Assembly: GCA_026671195.1 (NCBI GenBank)
Contig: JAPOHD010000029.1
Coordinates: forward strand, 150,342 to 214,341
Origin: Draconibacterium aestuarii
GTDB lineage: Bacteria > Bacteroidota > Bacteroidia > Bacteroidales > Prolixibacteraceae
Direction of reading: 5' to 3'
Length of the DNA stretch: 64,000 bases
Made by a program: the position numbers and the translations under genes. Shown in pieces: positions 45,298-55,269 of this stretch; position 1 is the stretch's first letter; each line of letters opens with the position of its first letter. The notes under the pieces were generated by a model that did not search any database, had not been told where the DNA came from, and was given only the letters and a program-made list of their open reading frames with translations.

Positions 45298-47391
45298 ATG
45301 GACAAAAGACTATTTATCACATTCGTATTCCTCTCCTGCCTTCTATTAAATAGTTTTTGGGTCAAAGCCCAGGATCAGCATGCAATTGATTCAATTAAAC
45401 AGAAAAACTTCACCGAAACCAACAAAACAGTAATAGTAGATAATTATATCGCTATTGCCGATTTATTTTCTATTCTCAAAATAGACAGTGCTTTGCATTA
45501 TATCAATGCCGCCATTCAACTTTCAGATAAAATCTCATATAAAAAAGGGGCTGCCAAAGCCGGTTTTTTTCAGGCCTATTATTTCGACCTTCTTGGAAAT
45601 TACGAACAAGCAATCAAAAGTCTCGAAAAAGCTTCGGAACTATTTATCGAAGTTGGCGATTCAAGCTATCTAACCGGTTGTTATAACAATCTTGGAGTCT
45701 TATACTCATACGGACTAAACCTAAAAAAAAGCCTTGAATATTACATCAAATCGATTAACATCGGAGAAACAATGCGGGACTCATTTTCATTAGCTGAAAG
45801 CTATAGCAATGTTGCCGGTTTTTATGTCGATTTGAAAGAGTATAGTTCGGCATTAAAATACTTTAACAAAGCTCTTGAAATTGACTTAAAACACAACGAA
45901 TCAAAAGATATGGCCATTTCGTATTTAGATGTGGCGAATATCAATATAAAACTTCATCGTTACCACGATGCTCTTGAAAACCTGGACAAAGCTCAGGCTC
46001 TTATGTACAAAATACAAGACCCCTACTACAAAGCCATTCTATTTCAACGCTTTGCAAACTATTACAAAGAAACCGGAGAGCTAGACAAAGCCAACAACTA
46101 TGTTGCAAAATCGCAGGCCTTTTCAGATACTTTTGACTACCCCATGTTTAAAGCTGATATACTGGCTATTAAAGGTGAAATTTTGCTTAAACAAAAAAAG
46201 TATACAAAAAGTCTGGCAGTTTCAGACAGTGCCATTGAAAAATACAATGAATTAAACTCCACTTATTCGCTGAACGAAATTTACGAAAACAAAGCCGAAG
46301 CGTTTTCAGCACTGGGAGAGCACACCAAAGCCTACCAATACTTGCAAATGGCAAATAAGGAAGAAGAAAAAGCAGAACTGAACGAGATAGCAGAATATTT
46401 GGGTAAGTTTGAAAAAGAAGAAGCCCTTAAAGAAGAGAGGACAAATTTAAGTTTAAAACAAGAACTTGAAAATCAGAAAAATGAAAATGCGTTAATAAAA
46501 ATTCGCTCAAAGTACTACTTCACTATCAACCTCTCCATACTGCTGGGCTCGGTATTGATACTTGCCCTTTATCTTTATGCCATAAAACGTAAACACAGCA
46601 AATCGCTCGAATCGAGCAACGAGTTGATAAACCACCAGAAAGATTTGATAGAAAAAAGTTATGCTGAGCTAAAGAAAAACGAAAGCCGCTTGGCCAAACT
46701 AAATGCCACCAAAGACAAGTTCTTCTCAATTATTGCCCACGACCTTAAAAATCCGTTCAACACCTTAATCGGCATTTCCGAACTGATGATAAGTAATCCC
46801 GAAATAAAACACACCGAGGATTTTGAAGAATTTATGGAAGGCATGCTTCAAACCGCAAAATCGGGACACGACTTGCTTGAAAACCTGTTGCAATGGTCGC
46901 GTTCACAAATCGGAAACATTCAACTGGACCCTCGGGTATTCCCTCTGAATGAACTGTTTGCCTCGGTAGCTAGCTTGTTTTACGAAATGGCAAAAACAAA
47001 AGAAATAACCATATCAATTCAGGGAAATCTAACATTAAAAGCTTATGCCGATTACAATATGGCCAATTTTGTGGTTCGCAACCTGATTAATAATGCCATA
47101 AAATTTTCGCATAAGAATAGTACAATTGAAGTTTCAGCCCATTCGGAAAAACAAAGGGCAATAATCAGCATCAAAGATCAGGGCATTGGCATATCGCCTG
47201 ACACGCTCGACAAACTGTTTAAAATTGAATACAGTGTGCAAAATGAAGGTACTGCTAACGAAAAAGGGACAGGACTGGGGTTGATTTTGTGCAAAGAGTT
47301 TGTCGAAAAAAATGGTGGCGAGATTTGGGTTGAAAGCGAAACAGGCAAAGGAAGCACCTTTAGTTTTAGTCTTCCTGAAGTTGATAGTTAA
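45298..47391 (+). CDS. TPR-containing membrane sensor histidine kinase
   Basis: I choose the ATG at 45298 because it opens a signal peptide (MDKRLFITFVFLSCLLLNSFWVKAQ); a start 21 bp upstream overlaps the inverted repeat. The 697-residue product has a periplasmic tetratricopeptide array (about 50-360), a charged coiled coil, one membrane helix (about 408-429, INLSILLGSVLILALYLYAI), a HisKA domain with phospho-acceptor His481 in SIIAHDLKNPFNTL, and an HATPase domain with N-box NLINNAIKFS, G1 DQGIGIS and G2 GTGLGL. It is therefore an active-looking kinase. There is no receiver domain in it and no response regulator gene in the window, so its partner is elsewhere. Confidence 0.93.
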   Translation: MDKRLFITFVFLSCLLLNSFWVKAQDQHAIDSIKQKNFTETNKTVIVDNYIAIADLFSILKIDSALHYINAAIQLSDKISYKKGAAKAGFFQAYYFDLLGNYEQAIKSLEKASELFIEVGDSSYLTGCYNNLGVLYSYGLNLKKSLEYYIKSINIGETMRDSFSLAESYSNVAGFYVDLKEYSSALKYFNKALEIDLKHNESKDMAISYLDVANINIKLHRYHDALENLDKAQALMYKIQDPYYKAILFQRFANYYKETGELDKANNYVAKSQAFSDTFDYPMFKADILAIKGEILLKQKKYTKSLAVSDSAIEKYNELNSTYSLNEIYENKAEAFSALGEHTKAYQYLQMANKEEEKAELNEIAEYLGKFEKEEALKEERTNLSLKQELENQKNENALIKIRSKYYFTINLSILLGSVLILALYLYAIKRKHSKSLESSNELINHQKDLIEKSYAELKKNESRLAKLNATKDKFFSIIAHDLKNPFNTLIGISELMISNPEIKHTEDFEEFMEGMLQTAKSGHDLLENLLQWSRSQIGNIQLDPRVFPLNELFASVASLFYEMAKTKEITISIQGNLTLKAYADYNMANFVVRNLINNAIKFSHKNSTIEVSAHSEKQRAIISIKDQGIGISPDTLDKLFKIEYSVQNEGTANEKGTGLGLILCKEFVEKNGGEIWVESETGKGSTFSFSLPEVDS

Positions 47392-47421
47392 CAATAGTCA
47401 CTCAATTTACAACAAAGAAAA

Positions 47422-47694
47422 ATGAATTTCGAAGGAAAAGAATTTACGGCTTACAGTATTCCTACAACCAATACAAACGTATTACTGATTGAGGCTGAAA
47501 AAGGTATGCTCGGATGTGGATATTTAAACATTGAAATTGCGAACAAGGTGAACGACGTTTGCGCCATAGTAACCGGCGTGAAAACACCCGACGATATGCT
47601 TTCGGCAAAAGTTGTGGCGGTTAGCAACGAAGCTGCAAAAATGGGCATAAAAGAAGGAATGACCGGAAAGGAAGCACTTTTGTTAATGTCTTAA
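47422..47694 (+). CDS. DUF1805-family protein (YunC-like)
   Basis: The 90-residue product matches the compact DUF1805 fold over its full length, with the conserved GMLGCGYLNIEIANKVNDVCAIV part (split: GMLGCGYLNI, 28-37) and a VKTPDDML segment. It is soluble with no signal peptide. B. subtilis YunC is the structural reference; the function is unknown. The gene starts 30 bp after the histidine kinase stop and is probably on the same transcript. Confidence 0.8.
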   Translation: MNFEGKEFTAYSIPTTNTNVLLIEAEKGMLGCGYLNIEIANKVNDVCAIVTGVKTPDDMLSAKVVAVSNEAAKMGIKEGMTGKEALLLMS

Positions 47695-47710
47695 TTTCCT
47701 CCGGATGTCG

Positions 47711-47791
47711 ATGAAAATAAAAGTCGCAGCCGCTCAGTTTCCGGTGGGGCCAAACATCAACAGCAATTTTCATATCCTTCCGGTCATTTGA
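47711..47791 (+). pseudogene. Possible remnant of a carbon-nitrogen hydrolase (nitrilase) gene
   Basis: An ATG at 47711 opens 26 codons that read MKIKVAAAQFPVGPNINSN and then break at a TGA at 47789-47791. The opening resembles the first strand of nitrilase-superfamily amidohydrolases (K-[IV]-A-x-A-Q-F-x-V-x-x-x-I-x-x-N). Nothing further of that family (the Glu, Lys and Cys catalytic segments) is found in the following 180 bp, so if real it is a 5' fragment left after deletion. A frame on the opposite strand across the same bases is also open, so chance similarity is possible. Confidence 0.4.
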
Positions 47792-47968
47792 GGGATCGGG
47801 TGATTGAAATGAAGTATTAAAGCGCATTTTGCCCGAAACAACCTCCGATCCTGAATAGTATTAAGACGTCTGTCTGCAAAAAAAGAGTCAACTTCGTACA
47901 ATCTAAATTTTCAATAGGTGTAATTTTAATGCAATTCGTCCTTTTATAAACTATTCAACTCAAATCTT

Positions 47969-49405
47969 ATGATTCACTTTTCAAAATTCAGTTTGTTCAT
48001 CATTGTAGGATTATTGTTTCTGGGATGTTCAAAAAACAAAAAGATTAACAAAGATAAAAAACCAAACATCCTGTTCCTTTTAGCCGATGATCTCGGCTAC
48101 GGAGAGTTGGGTTGTTACGGCCAGGAAATCATTCAAACGCCGGAACTTGATAAGTTAGCCAAACAAGGCTTGCGCTTTACTGATTTTTATGCAGGAAACG
48201 CGGTTTGTTCACCATCGCGTGCCGTTTTAATGACGGGCAAATCTTCTTCATTCAATACCATTCGAGGAAACAGTGGAAGTTTTAGCGACGATCAGTGGAT
48301 ACGGGTAGCCCTGAAAAAAGATGAAATGACTATTGGTGAGATGCTGAAACAGGCTGGCTATCAAACCGGTTTTATCGGAAAATGGCACCTCGATAACCCC
48401 AACGACATATCAACCTGGGCCTATAACCGTGGATTCGATTATGCGGTGCAGGAACAATGGGGTTCACGTTTTGGTGGTACTCAGTACGACGAGCAATTAC
48501 ACTGGATTAACGGGAAACAGGACTCAGTATATTACCATATGGATGAGTGGGAATGTAAAGATGATTTCAGAACAAATCTTGCTTTCGGCTACCTCGACAA
48601 AATCGAAAAAGACAAACCGTTCTTTTTGTTTATGTCGTACCGTGCGCCTCACGGACACGAGCGCGAAATTGGAAATCAGGAATTATACAAGGATCAGGAT
48701 TGGCCGGCAAAAGAACGACTGCATGCGGCAAAAATCACCCTGCTCGATAAACAAATCGGACGAATGTTGAAAAAACTGGAGGAAATGGGAGAGTTGGAAA
48801 ATACCTTGATTTTGTTCACCAGCGACAACGGACCTCACCACGAGGGACACGATCACGAATTTTTCGATAGCAACGGTGTGTTAAGAGGTTTTAAACGTGA
48901 TGTGTATGAAGGAGGAATTCGCGTTCCGTTAATTGCTTACTGGAAAGGTAAAATCGCTGCGAATGTAACTTCTGATTACGTGGCAGGATTTCAGGATGTT
49001 ATGCCAACGCTGGCGAAGGTGGCCGGCATTGAGCTGCCAGAGCAAACAAACGGGATTTCAATATTACCGGTTTTTTTGGGAGAAAAACAAGCCGCACACG
49101 AAAGCCTGAACTGGGAGTTTCAATTGGATGGCTGGGGTAGAAAAATGCCCGATGGTGGTTTCAGGCAATCGGCACGTATCGGGAAATGGAAAGGTGTTCG
49201 CTATGGAATTACCAACAAAACACAACTGTACAATCTTGAGAAAGATATTTCGGAAACAAATGACCTGGCCTTAGAGTTCCCAGAAATTGTTCAGAAAATG
49301 AATGTGCTTTTTGAAGAAAACCGTACAGATACTCCGGGATTCCCGTATGGTGGAGTGGTTCAGGATTACAAGCCAAATCAAAGGTATAAAGCCAACCAGA
49401 AATAG
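47969..49405 (+). CDS. S1-family sulfatase lipoprotein
   Basis: The 478-residue product has a lipoprotein signal (lipobox LFLGC, Cys20) followed by a basic linker. The alkaline-phosphatase-like fold starts with NILFLLADDLGYGELGCYG, where the tandem Asp residues bind calcium. Cys80 in CSPSRAVLMTGK is the residue converted to formylglycine by an anaerobic (anSME) or FGE maturase; no maturase gene is in the window. Later metal ligands are in FTSDNGPH. It removes sulfate esters from a glycan, probably in the periplasm or at the outer membrane. It is the first gene of the plus-strand degradation cluster, after a 274-bp gap that holds only a possible gene remnant. Confidence 0.94.
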   Translation: MIHFSKFSLFIIVGLLFLGCSKNKKINKDKKPNILFLLADDLGYGELGCYGQEIIQTPELDKLAKQGLRFTDFYAGNAVCSPSRAVLMTGKSSSFNTIRGNSGSFSDDQWIRVALKKDEMTIGEMLKQAGYQTGFIGKWHLDNPNDISTWAYNRGFDYAVQEQWGSRFGGTQYDEQLHWINGKQDSVYYHMDEWECKDDFRTNLAFGYLDKIEKDKPFFLFMSYRAPHGHEREIGNQELYKDQDWPAKERLHAAKITLLDKQIGRMLKKLEEMGELENTLILFTSDNGPHHEGHDHEFFDSNGVLRGFKRDVYEGGIRVPLIAYWKGKIAANVTSDYVAGFQDVMPTLAKVAGIELPEQTNGISILPVFLGEKQAAHESLNWEFQLDGWGRKMPDGGFRQSARIGKWKGVRYGITNKTQLYNLEKDISETNDLALEFPEIVQKMNVLFEENRTDTPGFPYGGVVQDYKPNQRYKANQK

Positions 49406-49541
49406 AAGTTTTTGTCTGGCTTGTTTTTATTGCTGAAAACAAAATGTGTTCTAGGAAAGTAAAAATAGGCTGTCATTTTCAATAAATCTTTACATATTTG
49501 TATTGAGAATCATACCAGTACCTACCAGTTAATATAATGTT

Positions 49542-51974
49542 ATGAAATTGTTTTATCGCCTTATTGTCATTGTTTTGCTTTTTATAAGCGTATGCGTAAA
49601 TGCACAAACCCGCTCGGTTAAAACGCTAGAAAGCAACTGGAAATTTATAAACGAAGAAGTTGCAGCAGCCAAAAAACCTGAAACTAACACAACAAATTGG
49701 GAAACGGTTTCGGTGCCTCACGATTGGGCAATCTTTGGCCCTTTTGATAAAGAAATTGATGCCCAAAAAGTAAAGGTTCAGCAGGATATGGACGATGAAG
49801 CCCGAATGAGAACGGGGCGTACCGGCGCACTTCCGCACATTGGAGTAGGTTGGTACCGTAAAACATTTACGCTGCCCGAATTTAAAGCCGGCAAAAAAGC
49901 GTTGTTGGTGTTCGATGGAGCTATGAGCGACGCACACGTTTTTGTTAACGGCAAAAAAGTAGGTAATCATCCCTACGGTTATGCCTATTTTTATTTCGAT
50001 ATTTCAGACTATTTAAAAGATGGCGAAAACCTGCTGGCTGTTCGTTTGGAAAATCTTCCTTCATCATCGCGTTGGTACCCGGGTGCAGGCATTTACCGGA
50101 AAGTACAGATCATTGTTAAAGATGAGGTAGACTTTCAGCAATGGGGAACTTTTATAACCACTCCTTTTATTTCGGAAGAAGTGGCGAAAGTAAATATCAA
50201 ATCGGAAATAAACGGCGAAAACATTAAAGTAATAACCGAAATTGAGGATGCCAACGGAAAAATGGTTGCGAGCAAAACATCTGGTGAAAAATTCGGCAAA
50301 CTGGTGGAACAGAATATTGCTGTGCCCAATCCAATACTGTGGACCATTGAAAAACCTTATTTGTATACGGCCAATCAGAAATTATATGTTGGAGATGAAT
50401 TAAAAGATGTGCAGACCACCCGGTTTGGAATTAGAAGTGTTGTGTATGAACGTGGCAAAGGACTGATGTTAAACGGAAAGATAACCAAATTTAAAGGTGT
50501 TTGTTTGCACCACGATTTAGGCCCCTTAGGTGCAGCCGTAAACAAAGCAGCATTAAAACGACAGCTTACTATTTTAAAAGATATGGGTTGCAATGCCATT
50601 CGCTCATCGCACAACATGCCTTCGCACGAACAGCTGGAATTATGCGACGAAATGGGGTTTTTGTTTTTGGCCGAGAGTTTCGACGAGTGGGCAAAAGCCA
50701 AAGTTAAAAATGGATACAACCGCTGGTTTAACGATTGGGCCGAAACAGATGTGGTTAACCTGGTTCGAGCCACCCGAAATCATCCCTGCATTGTAATGTG
50801 GAGCTCGGGCAACGAAGTACCCGACCAATGGGGAAACGAAGGAGTTAAACGCGCCAAATGGCTACAAGATATTTTCCACAGAGAAGATCCAACCCGACCG
50901 GTGACCGTTGGAATGGATCAGGTAGCCAACGTAATGAAAAGTGGTTTTGGCGCCATCATGGATATTCCCGGGCTGAATTATAGGCTTCCTTTATACGGCG
51001 AGGCCTACGAACGTTTCCCTCAGGGATTTATTTTAGGATCTGAAACCGCATCAACAGTAAGTTCGAGAGGGATTTACAAATTTCCGGTTCAAGAATTTAA
51101 ACAAAAAGAATACGATGATTTTCAAAGCTCGTCGTACGATCTGGAAGCTTGCCGTTGGTCGAATGTGCCCGACGAAGATTTTGTCTGGCAGGACGATTAT
51201 GACTGGGTAATTGGAGAATTTGTATGGACAGGATTTGACTATCTGGGCGAACCAACACCCTACAACGAAGCCTGGCCTTCACGCAGTTCGTATTTTGGAA
51301 TTTGCGATTTGGCAGGTCTGCCAAAAGACCGCTTTTATTTGTACCGAAGTCGATGGAATACCGAAGATGAAACCTTACACATTTTACCACATTGGAACTG
51401 GGAAGGTCGCGAGGGAGAAACAACGCCGGTTTTTGTATATACCAATTACAACAGTGCTGAATTGTTTGTTAATGGTGTGAGCCAGGGTATTCAAACCAAA
51501 ACAAAAGACCTGAGTAAACAGCACCGCTACCGGTTGATGTGGATGGATGTAAAATATGAACCGGGAACTGTTAAAGTTGTGGCCTTCGACGATACCGGAA
51601 AACCGGCTGCCGAAAAAGAGATCCACACCGCAGGAAAACCGCATCACCTTGAACTATCTGCCGACTGCGAAACAATTTCTGCCGATGGGAAAGACCTGAG
51701 CTATGTTACCGTTTCAGTGGTCGACAAGGATGGCAACCTTTGTCCGAATGCTGATAATCAACTCAGTTTTAACGTTTCCGGAGCAGGTTCGTTTAAAGCA
51801 GTTTGCAATGGTGATGCAACTTCACTCGAACTGTTTCATCTGCCAACCATGAAAGCTTTTAGCGGAAAGCTGGTAGTTACCGTTCAGGCAGGTGAAGAAG
51901 CCGAAGAAATAGAACTCGAAGTAAAATCAAAAGGTTTGAAAACTGCTAAAATGCTTATTCAAACCCAGGAGTAA
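49542..51974 (+). CDS. GH2-family glycoside hydrolase (beta-galactosidase-type)
   Basis: The 810-residue product has a signal peptide (about 1-21, VCVNAQ), a GH2 sugar-binding domain (about 25-195), an immunoglobulin-like domain (about 205-300) and the TIM barrel (about 305-600). The acid/base is Glu425 in WSSGNEVPDQ and the likely nucleophile is Glu501 in GSETASTVSSRG. C-terminal DUF4982-like (about 625-690) and Ig-like domains follow. This architecture is common among Bacteroidota exo-acting GH2 enzymes on beta-galactosides or beta-glucuronides in algal or plant glycans, so the sugar specificity is open. It lies between a sulfatase and a GH31 gene on the same strand. Confidence 0.92.
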   Translation: MKLFYRLIVIVLLFISVCVNAQTRSVKTLESNWKFINEEVAAAKKPETNTTNWETVSVPHDWAIFGPFDKEIDAQKVKVQQDMDDEARMRTGRTGALPHIGVGWYRKTFTLPEFKAGKKALLVFDGAMSDAHVFVNGKKVGNHPYGYAYFYFDISDYLKDGENLLAVRLENLPSSSRWYPGAGIYRKVQIIVKDEVDFQQWGTFITTPFISEEVAKVNIKSEINGENIKVITEIEDANGKMVASKTSGEKFGKLVEQNIAVPNPILWTIEKPYLYTANQKLYVGDELKDVQTTRFGIRSVVYERGKGLMLNGKITKFKGVCLHHDLGPLGAAVNKAALKRQLTILKDMGCNAIRSSHNMPSHEQLELCDEMGFLFLAESFDEWAKAKVKNGYNRWFNDWAETDVVNLVRATRNHPCIVMWSSGNEVPDQWGNEGVKRAKWLQDIFHREDPTRPVTVGMDQVANVMKSGFGAIMDIPGLNYRLPLYGEAYERFPQGFILGSETASTVSSRGIYKFPVQEFKQKEYDDFQSSSYDLEACRWSNVPDEDFVWQDDYDWVIGEFVWTGFDYLGEPTPYNEAWPSRSSYFGICDLAGLPKDRFYLYRSRWNTEDETLHILPHWNWEGREGETTPVFVYTNYNSAELFVNGVSQGIQTKTKDLSKQHRYRLMWMDVKYEPGTVKVVAFDDTGKPAAEKEIHTAGKPHHLELSADCETISADGKDLSYVTVSVVDKDGNLCPNADNQLSFNVSGAGSFKAVCNGDATSLELFHLPTMKAFSGKLVVTVQAGEEAEEIELEVKSKGLKTAKMLIQTQE

Positions 51975-52104
51975 TTACTCTAATTTTTATGTAATCATTG
52001 AAAAATCTACATCGGTCAATATAATTTTAACTTTTATCTATAAGTAGAGAAACTATATAAGTATTTTTCACGGCTCAGTCGTCATTCTATTATCAAAAAC
52101 TCGT

Positions 52105-53706
52105 ATGAAAAAAATAATACTGCTTTTACTTTCTGTTTTGTTTTTTAACCTTGGTCTGTTGGCCCAAAATAATACCGACGAAAAACTTTGGTGGGCCGGT
52201 ATCACATCGCAGGGACATTTAATGCCTGTTAGCAATACCTATAAAGCGAATACGATTGACAATACGTATGGAAATCAGGCTCAACCACTACTTTTATCAA
52301 ATAAGGGAGACGTAATTTGGAGTGAAGAACCATTTGAGTTTAAGATTGAAAACAACGAGGTAACCATTCTTCAGGCAAAAGGCGAAATTATTAAAACAAA
52401 AGTAGGAACAACACTGAAAAGTGGCTACATGTATGCCTCTGAAACCTACTTCCCACCCCAGGGGAAATTACCTAACGAACTTTTAATAGCTAAACCACAA
52501 TACAACACCTGGATCGAATTAATGTATGATCAGAACCAGACGGATGTTTTAAAATATGCACATGATATAATTGATAATGGTTTTCCTCCGGGAGTACTTA
52601 TGATCGATGACAACTGGCAGGAAGATTACGGCAAATGGAATTTTCATCCGGGACGATTCCCAAATCCGAAAGCGATGATGGAGGAATTGCACAACCTTGG
52701 ATTTAAAGTGATGCTTTGGGTTTGTCCCTTTGTAAGTCCTGATTGTGATGTTTATCGCAATTTAGCCTCTAAAGGTGCATTTTTAGTTAATGATTTGGGC
52801 CAGAAGCAAAACAATACCATGCCAACCGTTGATTTACGGAATAATGCAAAACCCGAAATAGTGTCGTGGTGGAATGGTTTCAGTGCCGTTCTGGATCTGT
52901 CAAATCCTGTAGCTGAAAAGTGGTTTAAATCTCAACTCGATTTTCTTCAGAAAGAATATGGAGTTGACGGATTTAAGTTTGATGCCGGAGATGCACGTTA
53001 TTACAAAAACGGAAGAAGTAAAGGAAATGCATCAGCTAATGATCAGGCAACTTTATTTGGAGAAATCGGGCTCAGTTATCCGTTGAATGAATACCGTGCC
53101 ATGTGGAAAATGGGTGGCCAACCACTGGTACAACGCCTACGCGACAAAGCACATAACTGGAACGATTTACAAAAATTGGTTCCATCAATGTTATTGCAAG
53201 GAATTATGGGGTACTATTTCAACTGCCCCGATTTAATTGGCGGTGGAGAGTTTACCTCCTTTTTACGCAGTGCAAAAATTGATCAGGAATTAATTGTACG
53301 CTCGGCACAATGTCATGCACTTATGCCAATGATGCAGTTTTCTGTTGCTCCCTGGCGCATTTTAGACGACACTCATTTTGAGGCCGTAAAACGTGCTGTT
53401 GAGATACGCAGGAAATATGTGGATTACATTCTGGATGAGGCAAAAAAAACAGCACAAACCGGCGAACCAACAATACGATCTCTCGAGTACGCTTACCCCA
53501 ATAGTGGGTACGGAAAGATAAATCAGCAATTTCTGATTGGAGACAAATTATTGGTAGCTCCAATTGTTGAAAAAGGAATTACTGAACTTAAAGTTTATCT
53601 TCCTGAAGGAAAATGGAAAGCGTTTAATGGGAAGACTTATAAAGGGGACAAGCAAATTATTATCCCCGTAGGCATAAACGATATTCCGTATTTTGAGAAA
53701 TTATAG
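52105..53706 (+). CDS. GH31-family glycoside hydrolase (alpha-galactosidase/MYORG-like)
   Basis: The 533-residue product has a signal peptide (about 1-20, LGLLAQ), an N-terminal beta domain and a TIM barrel with GFPPGVLMIDDNWQEDYG (about 159-176), KVMLWVCPFVSPD (about 201-213) and the nucleophile Asp294 in DGFKFDAGD. A further barrel strand, YYFNCPDLIGGG (about 370-381), carries the motif often found in the GH31 branch of MYORG and bacterial alpha-galactosidases. It should cleave an alpha-linked hexose from the non-reducing end, possibly galactose; this is inference from the motif pattern. No second C-terminal catalytic module is present. It is followed 47 bp later by a sulfatase gene. Confidence 0.88.
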   Translation: MKKIILLLLSVLFFNLGLLAQNNTDEKLWWAGITSQGHLMPVSNTYKANTIDNTYGNQAQPLLLSNKGDVIWSEEPFEFKIENNEVTILQAKGEIIKTKVGTTLKSGYMYASETYFPPQGKLPNELLIAKPQYNTWIELMYDQNQTDVLKYAHDIIDNGFPPGVLMIDDNWQEDYGKWNFHPGRFPNPKAMMEELHNLGFKVMLWVCPFVSPDCDVYRNLASKGAFLVNDLGQKQNNTMPTVDLRNNAKPEIVSWWNGFSAVLDLSNPVAEKWFKSQLDFLQKEYGVDGFKFDAGDARYYKNGRSKGNASANDQATLFGEIGLSYPLNEYRAMWKMGGQPLVQRLRDKAHNWNDLQKLVPSMLLQGIMGYYFNCPDLIGGGEFTSFLRSAKIDQELIVRSAQCHALMPMMQFSVAPWRILDDTHFEAVKRAVEIRRKYVDYILDEAKKTAQTGEPTIRSLEYAYPNSGYGKINQQFLIGDKLLVAPIVEKGITELKVYLPEGKWKAFNGKTYKGDKQIIIPVGINDIPYFEKL

Positions 53707-53753
53707 CTTATATGAGATAAGTTTTGAACCTTAATGTCCAATGAATTAACACT

Positions 53754-55196
53754 ATGAAAAAATCAGTTCTTTTACTCATTTTCGTCCTTTCTGTTTTTTA
53801 TTCATGCCAAACAAAATCAGGTCAAGAAGAAAAACAGCTGACAAAGCCAAACATCATTTACATTCTTGCCGACGATTTAGGATACGGCGATTTAAGTTGT
53901 TATGGACAAACAAAATTTGAAACGCCCAATATCGACCAGCTGGCAAAAGAAGGAATGACTTTTACGCAACATTACGCCGGATCAACAGTATGTTCTCCAT
54001 CGCGCTCGGTATTATTAACCGGACAGCACACGGGACACACGCCAATTCGCGGAAACAAACGCGACGAATGCGGAAACTGGCCGCTTCCTGCCGAAACGGT
54101 AACGATTGCCGAAATCCTAAAACAGAATGGCTATGTTACCGGCGCTTTTGGAAAATGGGGGCTGGGATGCCCAGAATCCACAGGCGATCCTAACGAACAA
54201 GGCTTTGATGAGTTTTTTGGTTACAACGATCAAACTTTGGCACACAACTATTATCCTTATTTTTTAAACCACAACCAGGATACCGTTTGGTTGGAAGACA
54301 ATGCCGGAAACGGACAAGGAAACTACGCACCTATACCTATTCATAAACAGGCACTTAAATTTTTGGACGACAATAAAGACAAGCCATTTTTTATGTATTA
54401 TCCTTCGGTAATTCCACATGCCGAATTGTTTGCTCCTGAAGAATACCTGAAGAAATATCAAAGTAAATTCCTTCCCGAAAAAGAATACAAAGGGGTAGAC
54501 GAAGGGCACCCACGCTATAAAACCGGAGGTTATGGATCGCAGCCGGAGCCGCACGCCGCTTTTGCCGCCATGATAAACCTTTTGGACGATCAGGTTGGCG
54601 AGATTGTTGCCAAACTTAAAGAGCTTGGCATTGACGATAACACACTCATCATTTTTTCTTCAGATAATGGTCCGCATATAGAAGGCGGCGCTGATCCTGA
54701 TTACTTTAACAGTAATGGTCCTTTTCAGGGATATAAACGTGATTTATATGAGGGAGGAATTCGCATGCCAATGATTGTCTGGTGGCCGGGGAAAGTGGAA
54801 GCCGGAAGTCAATCCGATCATATTTCTGCGTTTTGGGATTTCCTGCCAACTGTTACCGAAATTATTGGTGCTGAAACCCCTGATAATATTGATGGAATTT
54901 CTTTTCTTCCAAGTTTGATGAAACAAAACAGACAAAAAGAACATGAGTACATGTACTGGGAATTTCACGAAAAAAACGGAAGATTAGCTATTCGTCAGGG
55001 CAACTGGAAATTAGTCAGATATGATGTTTTCTCTCCCGAAAAAACAACAACAGAGCTCTATAATCTTGCAAACGATATTGAAGAAAAAAACAATGTGGCG
55101 GCAGAACATCCTGAAATTACTGAAAAACTGCTCACGTTAATGGAATCGGCACGAACACACTCCGATGTATTCACCTTTGAGAATAAAAAGAAATAA
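53754..55196 (+). CDS. S1-family sulfatase lipoprotein (paralogue A)
   Basis: The 480-residue product has a lipoprotein signal (lipobox FYSC, Cys18), then NIIYILADDLGYGDLSCYG for metal binding and Cys80 in CSPSRSVLLTGQ for formylglycine. The active-site segments HTGHTPIRGN, GAFGKWGLG and FSSDNGPHIEGGADPDYF follow the classical arylsulfatase-like pattern. It is closely similar to the next gene across its whole length, which points to a tandem duplication. The product probably acts in the periplasm on a sulfated sugar released by the GH2 or GH31 enzymes. A hairpin terminator follows at 55211-55250. Confidence 0.94.
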   Translation: MKKSVLLLIFVLSVFYSCQTKSGQEEKQLTKPNIIYILADDLGYGDLSCYGQTKFETPNIDQLAKEGMTFTQHYAGSTVCSPSRSVLLTGQHTGHTPIRGNKRDECGNWPLPAETVTIAEILKQNGYVTGAFGKWGLGCPESTGDPNEQGFDEFFGYNDQTLAHNYYPYFLNHNQDTVWLEDNAGNGQGNYAPIPIHKQALKFLDDNKDKPFFMYYPSVIPHAELFAPEEYLKKYQSKFLPEKEYKGVDEGHPRYKTGGYGSQPEPHAAFAAMINLLDDQVGEIVAKLKELGIDDNTLIIFSSDNGPHIEGGADPDYFNSNGPFQGYKRDLYEGGIRMPMIVWWPGKVEAGSQSDHISAFWDFLPTVTEIIGAETPDNIDGISFLPSLMKQNRQKEHEYMYWEFHEKNGRLAIRQGNWKLVRYDVFSPEKTTTELYNLANDIEEKNNVAAEHPEITEKLLTLMESARTHSDVFTFENKKK

Positions 55197-55210
55197 TAAT
55201 GAATGATTGG

Positions 55211-55250
55211 AATATCGGTGATCTAAAATCTTTCATCACTGATATTTCTT
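55211..55250 (+). terminator. Hairpin terminator between the two sulfatase paralogues
   Basis: AATATCGGTGAT (55211-55222) pairs with ATCACTGATATT (55235-55246) over 12 bp with one G-T pair and a 12-nt loop, followed by TCTT and a pyrimidine-rich stretch. It may partly separate expression of the two sulfatase genes. Confidence 0.65.
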
Positions 55251-55269
55251 CTTCCTAAATATCTGAATT

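Noticed and set aside
47621-47827. 68-codon open frame on the minus strand over the DUF1805 3' end and the gap
   Set aside because: It overlaps the DUF1805 coding end, has no family match I recognise, and may only be the reverse of the nitrilase-like fragment.
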